A stretch of DNA of 64,000 nucleotides from Afifellaceae bacterium (GTDB taxonomy: Bacteria; Pseudomonadota; Alphaproteobacteria; Rhizobiales; Afifellaceae). Positions 35,566-44,254 of the stretch are shown here, in pieces (the stretch's first letter is position 1; every line of letters starts with the position of its first letter). The DNA is taken from contig JANQKG010000010.1 of the NCBI GenBank assembly GCA_028281235.1, positions 1-64,000 of the forward strand. Reading direction: 5' to 3'. The notes beneath the pieces are model-generated. The model was not told where the DNA came from. It did not search any database and saw only the letters and a program-made list of their open reading frames with translations. The position numbers were made by a program, and so were the translations under genes.

Positions 35566-36306
35566 ATGCCCATTCTTGAGCTCCGCAATGTCGCCAAGCG
35601 CTTCGGCGCCGTGGAGGCTCTGCGTGGCGTCAGTCTGAGCATCGAGGCCGGGGAAGCAATCGGGCTGGTGGGCGATAACGGCGCTGGAAAGTCTACGCTC
35701 CTGAAGGTCATCTCCGGCGTCTACCCGCCCGATGACGGCGAGCTGGTCCTGGAGGGCAAGGTACGTCGTTTCGCTAGTCCGCTGGACGCCCGCGATGCCG
35801 GCATCGAGATCGTCCATCAGGACCTTGCGCTTTGTGACAATCTCGATGCGGCCCTCAACGTTTTTCTCGGTCGCGAACTGACACGCGGCATTGGGCCTTT
35901 CCGGCTTATTGACCAGGCGGCGATGCGCAGCCAGGCGAAGGCTTTGATTGAGGTGCTGGAGGTGGAGGTGGCTGTCACCGAACCGGTACGCGCGATGTCC
36001 GGCGGACAGCGGCAAGCCATCGCAATTGCCCGTGCCCTGCTCGGTAACGCAAAGATCGTGCTTCTCGACGAGCCGACGGCCGCCATTAGCATCGCCGCCG
36101 TGGAACAGGTGCTGGCGCTGATCCGTCGGCTCAAAGCGCGCGGGCACACCGTCATCATCATCAGTCACCGCATGTCCGACATCTTTGAGACGTGCAACCG
36201 CATTGTGGTGATGCGTCACGGGGAGAACGTAGCCACCAAGCGCGTGCTCGAAACCGATCGGCAGGAGGTAACCAACCTCATCACAGGAGCGCTCGCGCGA
36301 GCATAG
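35566..36306 (+). CDS. Sugar ABC ATPase, single-domain
   Basis: This 246-residue ATPase has Walker A GDNGAGKST near residue 36, signature MSGGQRQAIAIARA near residue 144, Walker B KIVLLDEPTAAI near residue 163 and switch His in IISHR. As in the operon at 18012-23634 it is a single-domain protein, unlike two-domain RbsA. The ATG at 35566 is preferred to 35497 because the conserved domain begins there and GGGAG lies seven bases upstream. It closes the operon and must energise the permease at 32101-33105. Confidence 0.88.
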   Translation: MPILELRNVAKRFGAVEALRGVSLSIEAGEAIGLVGDNGAGKSTLLKVISGVYPPDDGELVLEGKVRRFASPLDARDAGIEIVHQDLALCDNLDAALNVFLGRELTRGIGPFRLIDQAAMRSQAKALIEVLEVEVAVTEPVRAMSGGQRQAIAIARALLGNAKIVLLDEPTAAISIAAVEQVLALIRRLKARGHTVIIISHRMSDIFETCNRIVVMRHGENVATKRVLETDRQEVTNLITGALARA

Positions 36307-36366
36307 AGCGCGGGCGACGCTTCACGGCGGGGTCAGCCAGAGCCCGGGATAGCGTTAGCAATCTGA

Positions 36367-37119
36367 CTAAGCGGTCGCCAGCCAGTTCACTAGGTTGACC
36401 CACAGCTTGCGATAGCCGCTCCAGTTGACGAAAGCCGGCGGGCCCCAGTGCGGTCCGCAATCGGATGCGAAGACTGCGCTCCGGCCTTTGCTCACATTGC
36501 GCACCGCGATGAGTGGATCGTCCCCAATGCAGGCGACCAGGTGGGCCTCCGGATGCAGTGCCGCGCGGTTGTAGCCAAGAAGATCCGGCCAGTCTTGCAA
36601 GCCACTGAGTACCGGATGATCGCCGTCCGCGATTGTGGGTGTGAGACCTTGCGGTGCCTCGACCCGGTCGTCGGTTGCCGAAAGAACGACCGGCATGACG
36701 CGCTCCACAGCTGAGTTGTGATAGTTCCCCTTGGCTTGAATACCTTGGAACGTCAGATAGCCGCCAATCATCAACAAGCCGCCACCGTTCTCAACAAACT
36801 CCGCGATAGCCTCAAGCCGGTTGGCTGTTGGGAGCGAACGAACGAATGTTTGATCGGGCAGGAGCAGTGTGTTGGCGCCGATGTCGCTCAGTATCACAAC
36901 GTCATAAGCGGCCAGCGCGTCGGCCTCCATGGGGAACGCGTTCGCTGCAATGTGGCTCGGCTGGTATTCGACCGCGATGCCGGCATCGCGCAAAGTCGCG
37001 ATCAGCTCCGTGCCGCCTTCCGCGTATGCCGACGTCTCGAACGAGTCGAACCCCTTGATGTGGACCGTGTGAGTCACCCAGGATTCGCCTGCAAAGAGCA
37101 CGCTGGTTGAATTGGGCAA
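36367..37119 (-). CDS. GATase1-like (class I glutamine amidotransferase-like) protein
   Basis: This 250-residue cytoplasmic protein resembles the GATase1_like/ThuA-type superfamily: flavodoxin-like strands (VLFAGESW; DVVILSDIGANTLLLP), a GGGLLMIGGYLTFQG segment near residue 112, and a C-terminal VFASDCGPHWGP segment. No clear Cys-His-Glu triad is visible, so amidotransferase activity is not claimed. It starts at TTG 37119 with GGGAGG six bases upstream. A palindrome shared with the divergent ABC operon lies 25 bases ahead of the start, which puts the gene in the regulon of the adjacent LacI protein. Confidence 0.78.
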   Translation of the reverse strand: MPNSTSVLFAGESWVTHTVHIKGFDSFETSAYAEGGTELIATLRDAGIAVEYQPSHIAANAFPMEADALAAYDVVILSDIGANTLLLPDQTFVRSLPTANRLEAIAEFVENGGGLLMIGGYLTFQGIQAKGNYHNSAVERVMPVVLSATDDRVEAPQGLTPTIADGDHPVLSGLQDWPDLLGYNRAALHPEAHLVACIGDDPLIAVRNVSKGRSAVFASDCGPHWGPPAFVNWSGYRKLWVNLVNWLATA

Positions 37120-37143
37120 GCTGCACCTCCCTTGGCTTGGAAA

Positions 37144-37163
37144 TATCGGTTAGCTAATCGATA
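37144..37163 (-). promoter_or_regulatory. Candidate LacI operator in front of the GATase1-like gene
   Basis: TATCGGTTAGCTAATCGATA is palindromic with one mismatched pair. Its core GTTAGCTAATCG closely matches the operator at 38352-38365. The site lies between the lacI stop (37202) and the start at 37119. Confidence 0.65.
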
Positions 37164-37201
37164 CGCTGGCGGCGTGTTTGTGGCATGTCGGGCGCGCCGC
37201 G

Positions 37202-38245
37202 CTACGCCGCGCGGGCGCGGCGCGGACGGCGTGCGCAGGAATCCCTCACAATCAAGCTGGCGGGAAGGACGATTCTTGTCGGTTCGGCCGGCGCTTTGCT
37301 GGCCATGCGGTCAAGGAGAAGCTGCATGGCGGCCTCGCCGAGCTCTTGGATCGGCTGTCGCACAGTGGTCAGCCGCGGCGTGAACGTGCCTGCCCAGGGG
37401 AAGTCGTCGATCGCCGCCACCGAAACGTCGCGCGGGCAGGAGAGCTTCAGCTCGGAGATGGCTCGCATCAATCCGATGAGCATCAGGTTGTTCGATACGA
37501 ATATGGCGGTCGGAGCCTTTGCCGCGCTGAGTAGTGTCAGGCTCGCTTCGTAGGCTTTGTCCTCCCGGTAATCGGCAAAGATGACGTGTCCGGGATCCAC
37601 AGCAAGGCTGTGCTGCGCCAGCGCCTCGCGAAATCCCTCCAGGCGCTCGGCCGTGTTCGACAGATGCGCGGCGCCGGCGAGAATGGCGACCCGCTTGTGG
37701 CCGAACGACAGGATGTGCTCGGTCGCCTCGAACGCCGCAGCCCGATTGTCAATGGAAACAAGATCATACGGCGTGTCTTCGACGATGCGGTCGACCATGA
37801 CGAGCGGCTTGCCGCCGTTCGCAGCGGACAGCGTCGCATAGTCAGATGGTGCGCCGGTTGGCGCCAGTATGATGCCGTCGACGCGCTGGGTTTCCAGCAG
37901 CCGCAAGGCCGCCTTTTCCTGCTCGATGCTATGGTCGGTATCAAACAGCACCACGGAATAGCCGGCGCGCTGCGCTGAGAGGTTCATAACACGGACCAAC
38001 TCGGTGAAGAACGGATTTGTGATGTCGGCGACCACCAGCCCGATGAGCTTGGTGTTACGCACACGCAGGCTGCGCGCCACCGCCGAAGGAGCGTATCCGA
38101 GGTGCCCAACAGCCGCGAGCACGCGCTCTCTGAGCTCCGGGCTGACATAGGCGGTGTCGTTCAGCGTCGCCGACACGGTCGCCGTTGAGACGCCGGCTAG
38201 CCGCGCCACGTCCTTTATCGTTGCGACCGGCTTTTTTTGATCCAT
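37202..38245 (-). CDS. LacI-family transcriptional regulator
   Basis: This 347-residue protein has the HTH IKDVARLAGVSTATVSATL (residues 10-28), the hinge VARSLRVR near residue 60 and a sensor domain homologous to sugar-binding proteins (residues 68-335), with a basic C-terminal tail. GAGG six bases upstream supports the ATG at 38245. It is divergent from the ABC-PfkB-BtpA operon, and matching palindromes occur in front of that operon and of the GATase1-like gene downstream. It most likely represses both; the effector would be a sugar or its phosphate. Confidence 0.9.
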   Translation of the reverse strand: MDQKKPVATIKDVARLAGVSTATVSATLNDTAYVSPELRERVLAAVGHLGYAPSAVARSLRVRNTKLIGLVVADITNPFFTELVRVMNLSAQRAGYSVVLFDTDHSIEQEKAALRLLETQRVDGIILAPTGAPSDYATLSAANGGKPLVMVDRIVEDTPYDLVSIDNRAAAFEATEHILSFGHKRVAILAGAAHLSNTAERLEGFREALAQHSLAVDPGHVIFADYREDKAYEASLTLLSAAKAPTAIFVSNNLMLIGLMRAISELKLSCPRDVSVAAIDDFPWAGTFTPRLTTVRQPIQELGEAAMQLLLDRMASKAPAEPTRIVLPASLIVRDSCARRPRRARAA

Positions 38246-38351
38246 TCGCTGCCTCGGAGGCTTTCTGAAAGATGCCTGCCACGTTGAGGCGACTCAGCTA
38301 GCAGGCGCGATCATCCCTTAGCAAGGGAAGCGTGTCCAGGTCGTGACAAAA

Positions 38352-38401
38352 CGATTAGCTAATCGGTTTGCCGTTGACAATATCGTGCCGGGGTCTATCG
38401 T
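38352..38401 (+). promoter_or_regulatory. LacI operator and promoter of the fourth ABC operon
   Basis: The perfect 14-bp palindrome CGATTAGCTAATCG (38352-38365) is followed by a consensus -35 TTGACA (38374-38379), a 16-base spacer and TATCGT (38396-38401). The palindrome sits just upstream of the -35 box and repeats the core of the site at 37144-37163. Confidence 0.7.
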
Positions 38402-38447
38402 GATGGAGTCGGAGGCGTTGCGCCTCACCAGCACGGGAGTTCAGGTG

Positions 38448-39551
38448 ATGATGAGGTATTCGTTTATTCTGCTGTCCGCTCTGATTGCAGCACCGGCATC
38501 GGTCGCCTTGGCTCAGGAACGGCAGCCGATCAGCAACAAGACGTGCGACGAGCTTCTGGCTTTCTACGACAAGCTACCGTTCACCGACGTCCTGCCGCTC
38601 GATGAAGGCCCCATCGCAATCGGGGGTGATGCCGGCGAGCTGACGATCGGCTTTTCTCAGACCGGGTTCAATCACCCGTGGCGTATTTCGATGCTGGAGG
38701 CGATGCAGGCCGAGGCATGCCGGCACGACAACATCGAGCTCATTGTGCTCGACGGCAATGTCGACGTGGCCAAGCAGAACAACGATGTGCGCGATCTGTT
38801 GGCGCGCGGCGTCGACGGGATCGTCATGAGCCCGGTGGAATCGGCGGGCCTCGTTCCGGCCGCCCGCGCGGTCATGGCGGAGGGACTTCCGCTGGTGCTG
38901 CTTGACCGGGACGTGCCGAGCGAGAAGACATTGTTTATCGGCCAGAGCAACGTCACGATGGCAGAGCAGGTTGCCAAGCGCATGGCCGAGGACCTGGGTG
39001 GCAAGGGCGACATCGTGGTCATCACCGGGTTGAAGGGGTCTTCACCCGCGGTCGACCGTGATCAAGGCATGATGAACGTGCTGGCCGACTACCCGGACAT
39101 CAACGTCCTGGTGAAGGGGGACGGCGAGTGGATCCGCGAGCCGGCAGTGCGCCTCATGGAAGATTGGCTGACGGCCCACCCGAAGATCGACGCCGTGTTT
39201 TCGCACGCTGAGGAATCGGCCTGGGGCGCTCAGCTTGCCATCGCGCGCGCCAACCGCTGCGCGGAGGGCATTCGCCAATACACCTTTGACGGCTCCAATG
39301 CGGGCTTCAAGTCCGTGCGGGCCGGCACGTTCGGGGCGGACGGGAATTACACGCCGTTCATCGGCGATATCGGGCTGCGAGCGGTTATCTACACGCTGAT
39401 GGGTCAGGACATTCCCGGCAAAGCCGAGTACCATAATGCCGGCTATCAACTGGTGCTGCCGGATTCTCCCACCGTAGTGCCGGAAAATGCGGAGGAATGG
39501 ATTGGCCGTGGCTGGGGTGACTTCGAGCCGACGCCGGACCCCTGCCAATAG
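38448..39551 (+). CDS. Ribose-type ABC solute-binding protein
   Basis: This 367-residue periplasmic protein has a Sec signal (cleavage near VALAQ at residue 22), an additional N-terminal segment of about 45 residues before the binding fold, and the Peripla_BP_4 core (IGFSQTGFNHPW near residue 71; RDVPSEK near residue 160). The ATG at 38448, with GGGAG eight bases upstream, is preferred over 38343, which would place the operator inside the gene. A FNHPW motif and long N-terminus are seen in some YtfQ-like sugar-binding proteins, but the ligand is not assigned. Confidence 0.9.
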   Translation: MMRYSFILLSALIAAPASVALAQERQPISNKTCDELLAFYDKLPFTDVLPLDEGPIAIGGDAGELTIGFSQTGFNHPWRISMLEAMQAEACRHDNIELIVLDGNVDVAKQNNDVRDLLARGVDGIVMSPVESAGLVPAARAVMAEGLPLVLLDRDVPSEKTLFIGQSNVTMAEQVAKRMAEDLGGKGDIVVITGLKGSSPAVDRDQGMMNVLADYPDINVLVKGDGEWIREPAVRLMEDWLTAHPKIDAVFSHAEESAWGAQLAIARANRCAEGIRQYTFDGSNAGFKSVRAGTFGADGNYTPFIGDIGLRAVIYTLMGQDIPGKAEYHNAGYQLVLPDSPTVVPENAEEWIGRGWGDFEPTPDPCQ

Positions 39552-39584
39552 GCCAAAAAGCGGGTGCGTCGCAGCGTTCAATCC

Positions 39585-41087
39585 ATGAACGACGGCTTGG
39601 CGATGCACCCCCTGCTTGAAGCGAAAGGACTGCGCAAGTCCTTCGAGGGAAACACCGTCCTCTCTGACGTGGACCTCTCCGTTCTGCCCGGTGAGGTCCA
39701 CGCCATTGTCGGGGAGAACGGTGCCGGCAAGTCGACGCTAATCAAGATACTGGGTGGCGTCTATCAGCCGGAGGCCGGCCAGTTGCTGATCGGCGGGGCG
39801 GAGCGGCGCCTGCGCAGCCCGCGTGATGCGCTCGCCGCCGGCGTCGTGGTGATCCACCAGGAGCTCTCGCTGGCGCCGGATCTCTCCAGCCAGGAGAACA
39901 TCTTTCTTGGGCACATGCCGCTCAACAGCCTCGGCGTCGTTGATCAGAGCGAGATGCGTCGCCAGAGCCAACAGCTTTTTGATCGCTTGTCTGTTCAGAT
40001 CGATCCCAGCCGTCTGGCGGGCGAATTGAGCGTGGCTCAACAGCAGATGGTGGAGATCGCCAAGGCGCTTTCGTTCGACGCGCGCGTCTTGATCCTCGAC
40101 GAGCCGACATCGGTGCTCGACCGTGATCGGGTGGCGACGCTCTTTCAGGTTATCGAGCGCCTCAAGGCGCAGGGTATCGGGATCGTCTACGTATCCCATC
40201 ACCTGGACGAAATCTTCACAATCGCCGATCGCGTCACGGTTCTTCGAGACGGCAGGCGGACCGGCCTGGAGCGGGTCCAAGCAGTCGATCAGGAATGGAT
40301 GGTCAGCTGCATGATCGGTCGCGACTTCCCACCGCACGCAGCACATACCCGGAGCTCCGGGCAGCCGGCGCTGGAGGTCAAGCGCCTGACCGTACCCGGG
40401 GAGTTTGAGGATGTGTCGTTCTCCGTGCGCGAAGGAGAGATCGTCGGCCTTGCCGGCCTCGTGGGAGCCGGCCGCTCGGAGGTGGCGCAGGCGATCATGG
40501 GGCTGACGCGCCCGGTGCGCGGAGAGATCACTGTCTTCGGTCGGCCAACCCGCATCTCCGGCCCCGACGCGGCTGCCCGGCTCGGCATCGCCTATGTCAC
40601 AGAAGACCGCAAAGCTCAGGGGTTGCTGGCCAATCGTCCGGTCTGGGAAAACCTCACCATCTCCAATCTGAGGCGCTTCTACAGCTTTCCGTTTCTGCGG
40701 CCGAGAGCAGAGCGCGACTTCGTGCAGGACATGGTCAAGCGCCTGGATATTCGCCTAAGCAGCGTCAATACGGAGATCCGCAATCTGAGCGGCGGCAATC
40801 AGCAAAAAGTTCTGATCGGGCGGTCGCTCGCTGTCGAGCCGAAGATCCTGATCCTCGACGAGCCCACCCGCGGTGTCGATATCGGCGCCAAGCAGGAAAT
40901 CTATGCGTTCGTGGAGAAGCTGGTTAGCCAAGGCGTCGCCATTATCCTTATCTCATCGGAGATGGAGGAGGTCCTGCGCCTTTCCGATCGCATCGTCGTG
41001 CTTAAGGGGGGGCAGGTTGCCTCCACAATGTCGCGTGGCGAAGCCAGTGAGGAGTCGATTATGAGAGCGGCAGCACTTGCCAGCTGA
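39585..41087 (+). CDS. Sugar ABC ATPase, two-domain (RbsA/MglA-type)
   Basis: This protein of about 500 residues has two nucleotide-binding domains. Domain 1 has Walker A GENGAGKST near residue 45, signature LSVAQQQ and Walker B VLILDEPTSVLD. Domain 2 has the relaxed Walker A GLVGAGRSE near residue 292, signature LSGGNQQK and Walker B ILILDEPTRGVD. This is the normal RbsA/XylG architecture, unlike the single-domain ATPases of the other two ribose-type operons here. Possible starts are 39564 (GTG), 39585 and 39603; none has a strong ribosome-binding site, so the exact start is uncertain. Confidence 0.9.
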   Translation: MNDGLAMHPLLEAKGLRKSFEGNTVLSDVDLSVLPGEVHAIVGENGAGKSTLIKILGGVYQPEAGQLLIGGAERRLRSPRDALAAGVVVIHQELSLAPDLSSQENIFLGHMPLNSLGVVDQSEMRRQSQQLFDRLSVQIDPSRLAGELSVAQQQMVEIAKALSFDARVLILDEPTSVLDRDRVATLFQVIERLKAQGIGIVYVSHHLDEIFTIADRVTVLRDGRRTGLERVQAVDQEWMVSCMIGRDFPPHAAHTRSSGQPALEVKRLTVPGEFEDVSFSVREGEIVGLAGLVGAGRSEVAQAIMGLTRPVRGEITVFGRPTRISGPDAAARLGIAYVTEDRKAQGLLANRPVWENLTISNLRRFYSFPFLRPRAERDFVQDMVKRLDIRLSSVNTEIRNLSGGNQQKVLIGRSLAVEPKILILDEPTRGVDIGAKQEIYAFVEKLVSQGVAIILISSEMEEVLRLSDRIVVLKGGQVASTMSRGEASEESIMRAAALAS

Positions 41088-42060
41088 AGACACAAGCAGA
41101 GCCACAAAGCTGGCCGGCCTTTTGCGGTCGGGCGGCCTGCAATCTCGTCTGCGCCAACAGATCGGTGTGGTCATCGCGCTGCTGCTGCTGATCCTGGTCG
41201 CAAGCCTGGTGTCGGACCGCTTTCTGACGGTTCCGAACCTGCTGAATATCCTGCGGCAGGTCGCGATTGTCGGCATCCTGGCGATGGGTCAGACATTCGT
41301 AATCCTGACGGCCGGGATCGACCTTTCAGTCGGCGCTATTTTGGGCCTTTCCGTCGTGCTGTTCGCATCGCTGCTGGAGGGCCACGGTCTGGCCGTCGCA
41401 ATACCTCTTGGGTTGCTCGCCGGTACCCTTGTTGGGTTGGTCAATGGCATCGGCGTCGCCTATGCGCGCATCCCGGCCTTTATCATGACGCTCGGCATGC
41501 TCTCCTTCGCGCGTGGCTTGGCGTTCATTCATACCGGCGGCACGCCGATCCCGATTCTCAATGAAAACTACTATTACGTGGGCAACGGCTATTTGCTGGG
41601 AATACCGATCCCAGCACTTATCTTCATAGCCACGCTTATCGTCTCGGCGATCGTGCTCCGCCTGACCCCTTTCGGCCGCTGCGTCTATGCAATCGGCTCC
41701 AACGAGGACGCCGCGCGGCTCTCCGGCGTGCCCGTCCGCCGCTACAAGATGCTCGTCTTCGTCGTCTGTGGCTTCACGGCGGCGCTCGCCGGCATGGTCT
41801 TTTCATCCCAGCTCAGCGTCGGGACACCGATTGCCGGCCAGGGCTACGAGCTTGATGCAATCGCCGCAGTGGTCGTCGGAGGCACATCGTTGTTCGGCGG
41901 TAAGGGGTCCGTGTTCGGCACCTTCGTCGGCACCCTGATCATCGGCATCCTGGCCAATATCCTCAACCTGACAGGCGTCGATCCTTTCGTGCAGCAGCTT
42001 GCCAAAGGCGCGCTGATCGTCGTTGCGGTCTATGTCATGAGCCGGTCGAACCGGAGTTGA
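41077..42060 (+). CDS. Ribose-type ABC permease (RbsC-like)
   Basis: This 327-residue membrane protein has about ten hydrophobic segments, the AGIDLSVGA signature near residue 85 and VVGGTSLFGGKGS near residue 268. A TTG start at 41077 overlaps the ATPase end by 11 bases. It forms the channel of the fourth ABC importer. Confidence 0.9.
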   Translation: MPAEDTSRATKLAGLLRSGGLQSRLRQQIGVVIALLLLILVASLVSDRFLTVPNLLNILRQVAIVGILAMGQTFVILTAGIDLSVGAILGLSVVLFASLLEGHGLAVAIPLGLLAGTLVGLVNGIGVAYARIPAFIMTLGMLSFARGLAFIHTGGTPIPILNENYYYVGNGYLLGIPIPALIFIATLIVSAIVLRLTPFGRCVYAIGSNEDAARLSGVPVRRYKMLVFVVCGFTAALAGMVFSSQLSVGTPIAGQGYELDAIAAVVVGGTSLFGGKGSVFGTFVGTLIIGILANILNLTGVDPFVQQLAKGALIVVAVYVMSRSNRS

Positions 42061-42070
42061 GCGAGCCACG

Positions 42071-43288
42071 ATGATCCGCCGATCGTCCGCCATCGATCAG
42101 GCGCTCAGGGCATTTCCCGAAGCGCGAAGCTTGGCGGCAGCGGTCGAAGCATTGCGCCCGATTGTGGACGCATATGTCACCAAGGATCGCGTCCGCCGCT
42201 ATGTCTCCGCGCTGGCCGATATGCCGGCGCCGTCCACGGCAGCAAGCGCCTTCCGCCTGCCGGTGCTGAAGACGCTTCTTGAGGAGGACGGCGCGCTTGG
42301 CGACAGCCGGCTACAATTGCATGAGAATTTCGAGGGGACCGGCAGCACCGTAATGCTGACGGGAGGAGCGCGGAGGAAGCCGATCTGGTATTTCGCGCAT
42401 CTGGATTCGATCAGCTACCTTGTGCGCCCTGAAAGCGGCGGGCGATATCCGCTGGTGCCGTTTTGCTATCATATGATCGAGAACGGCGATCGGCAGGCCC
42501 GCGCCTACCGATACGACCTCTACACGCTCAGCTATCGCATGGTCGCCTCTGGCAGGCTTCAATCGGAGGGCGGGGTGCCGTTCTTTCTGCCCAGCGATCC
42601 ACACGAGCCGCTCGCCGCCGGTGACCGCGTGGTGCCGATCGCCAGCTACAGCGAGGACGAGCCGAGCGGCACCTTTGTCGGCCATGCGGACAATGCGGGC
42701 GGCGTGGCGGCGCTGGCGGTTGCCGCGCCGCTTTTGGCGCGCGCCAATGTGGAAGCGCTGTTGGCCTTTCCTGACGAGGAGGAGGGCCCGCGCGGTTCGG
42801 GCAGCCAGGTCATCGGTCGCGGCGGCACACGCATCGTCAATCAGATGCCGACGCCGGACCTGGCGATCGTCGCCGACATGCAGCAGGCCGGCGGCGACCT
42901 GGAGGAGGGCGCCGACGCTGACGATGCGGCACGGCTTGGCGGTGGCGCGATGCTTGCGGAGTTTTCCAGCCTTGCGCGCGGGGCCGTCACGCCGCCGCCG
43001 CTTTATACTCTGGCCCGTGCGTTCATTGAAACGCTCGCTGCCGTCGGCGTGCGTATCCAGGAATCACGCAACACCTACACATCGCGCAGCGATGACGTCA
43101 GCGTGCTTCTGAAAACGCCGAACATCCTGCTTCTCGGCTTCCCCGGTCTTGATCGCCACTTCGATCGGGCCGAGCCGCGGGCCAATCTCAACGACTTGGT
43201 CGATCTGGCGAAATCGCTCGTCTACTTTGCCGCGCTGCAACCGCAATACCGCGCCATGCAACATCGCATTCGGGAGGCCGACGCGTGA
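42071..43288 (+). CDS. M42-like metallopeptidase/deacylase
   Basis: This 405-residue protein resembles M42/M28 co-catalytic metallopeptidases. Candidate ligands are His and Asp in FAHLDS near residue 112, Asp in GHADNAGGV near residue 206, the EEEG catalytic glutamates near residue 237 and Asp in VADMQQ near residue 270. The last expected ligand region reads DRHFDRAEPRANL, so the final His is plausible but its spacing is not typical. The family cleaves peptides, and relatives deacylate or hydrolyse glycans. Placed after the permease and coupled to the PfkB start, it probably processes the imported compound before phosphorylation. Confidence 0.72.
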   Translation: MIRRSSAIDQALRAFPEARSLAAAVEALRPIVDAYVTKDRVRRYVSALADMPAPSTAASAFRLPVLKTLLEEDGALGDSRLQLHENFEGTGSTVMLTGGARRKPIWYFAHLDSISYLVRPESGGRYPLVPFCYHMIENGDRQARAYRYDLYTLSYRMVASGRLQSEGGVPFFLPSDPHEPLAAGDRVVPIASYSEDEPSGTFVGHADNAGGVAALAVAAPLLARANVEALLAFPDEEEGPRGSGSQVIGRGGTRIVNQMPTPDLAIVADMQQAGGDLEEGADADDAARLGGGAMLAEFSSLARGAVTPPPLYTLARAFIETLAAVGVRIQESRNTYTSRSDDVSVLLKTPNILLLGFPGLDRHFDRAEPRANLNDLVDLAKSLVYFAALQPQYRAMQHRIREADA

Positions 43289-44214
43289 TCGACCTCGTCA
43301 CCGTGGGGTGGCTGACGGTTGACGACATCGTGCTGCCTGAGGGAAGTTGCCAGAAGGACGTTCTCGGCGGCGGTGCCCTTTATTCAGCGGTTGGAGCGCA
43401 GATATGGGGCAGGCGGGTCGGCATTCACTCGGCGGCGGGCGCTGCCTATCTCGACTATACGCGCGGCACCATGGCAGAGCAGGAGCTCGATGTGGAGGGC
43501 ATAGCGCCCGCTCCGGGAAACGGCCTCCAATTGTGGATCCTGCACGAGAGCCAGAAGACCAAGCAGCAAATCCCAAAACTCTCCTCGTCCACTGCGTTGG
43601 AGATGGATGCGGGCCGTGGGCCGCTTCCCGATTCCTATAAAGGAGCACGCGGCTTTCATATCGCGCCGCAGGGCTCCGCAAGCACACTCGCCAACATCCG
43701 CGCACTGAGAGACCTGCCGTCCGACCCAATCGTCACGCTTGATGTTCTCGCCGACGCCTATGTCGACCCCACCCCGTATCGGGAGTCGGACTTTCTTACG
43801 GGGGTGACGGCGTTCCTGCCGAGCGATGCTGAGGTCGGCCGCTTGTGGCAGCCAACCGATCTTGAAAGCTGGGCGCGCGAGCAGGCGCGCCGCTTCGCCT
43901 GTCATGTCGCGGTGAAATGCGGCGCTGAGGGATCGCTGATCTGCGAGGCAGGTGGCGGACAGCTTCATCAGGTTCCGGCGCTGCCGGTAACGGTGGTCGA
44001 TACGACCGGCGCCGGCGACGCTTATTGCGGCGGTTTCCTAGCTGGGCTCCTGGAGAACCGTCCGGTCGAGGAATGCGCGGGCATGGGCACCGTCTCCGCG
44101 TCCTACATAGTGGAAGCGCGCGGCGCGCTTGCCACCAGGCGGCCTGACACCGGGGACCGGGAAGCCCGGCTTGCAGCCGTCATGTCGGAAATCCGAGCGT
44201 TCCGAACCGTATGA
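43285..44214 (+). CDS. PfkB-family carbohydrate kinase
   Basis: This 309-residue kinase starts at GTG 43285 in a GTGA overlap with the preceding stop. It has the GGGALYSAVGAQ substrate-site region near residue 28 and the signature DTTGAGDAYCGGFLAGL near residue 238 with the catalytic Asp. It should phosphorylate a sugar-like intermediate. It lies next to a BtpA gene, as does the PfkB gene at 22735-23634. Confidence 0.9.
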   Translation: MIDLVTVGWLTVDDIVLPEGSCQKDVLGGGALYSAVGAQIWGRRVGIHSAAGAAYLDYTRGTMAEQELDVEGIAPAPGNGLQLWILHESQKTKQQIPKLSSSTALEMDAGRGPLPDSYKGARGFHIAPQGSASTLANIRALRDLPSDPIVTLDVLADAYVDPTPYRESDFLTGVTAFLPSDAEVGRLWQPTDLESWAREQARRFACHVAVKCGAEGSLICEAGGGQLHQVPALPVTVVDTTGAGDAYCGGFLAGLLENRPVEECAGMGTVSASYIVEARGALATRRPDTGDREARLAAVMSEIRAFRTV

Positions 44215-44254
44215 GCAAGGGACCGCTCGTTCCCGCCGCTGCAAAGGAGCCGCG

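Noticed and set aside
34399-36219. A 606-codon open frame on the minus strand opposite the LacI and ATPase genes
   Set aside because: It is antisense to two clear genes with strong motifs, has His- and Arg-rich composition and no family features; long antisense frames are expected at this GC content.
36367-37119. Calling the GATase1-like gene a true glutamine amidotransferase
   Set aside because: The catalytic Cys-His-Glu arrangement could not be identified; the fold-level name is kept without an activity.
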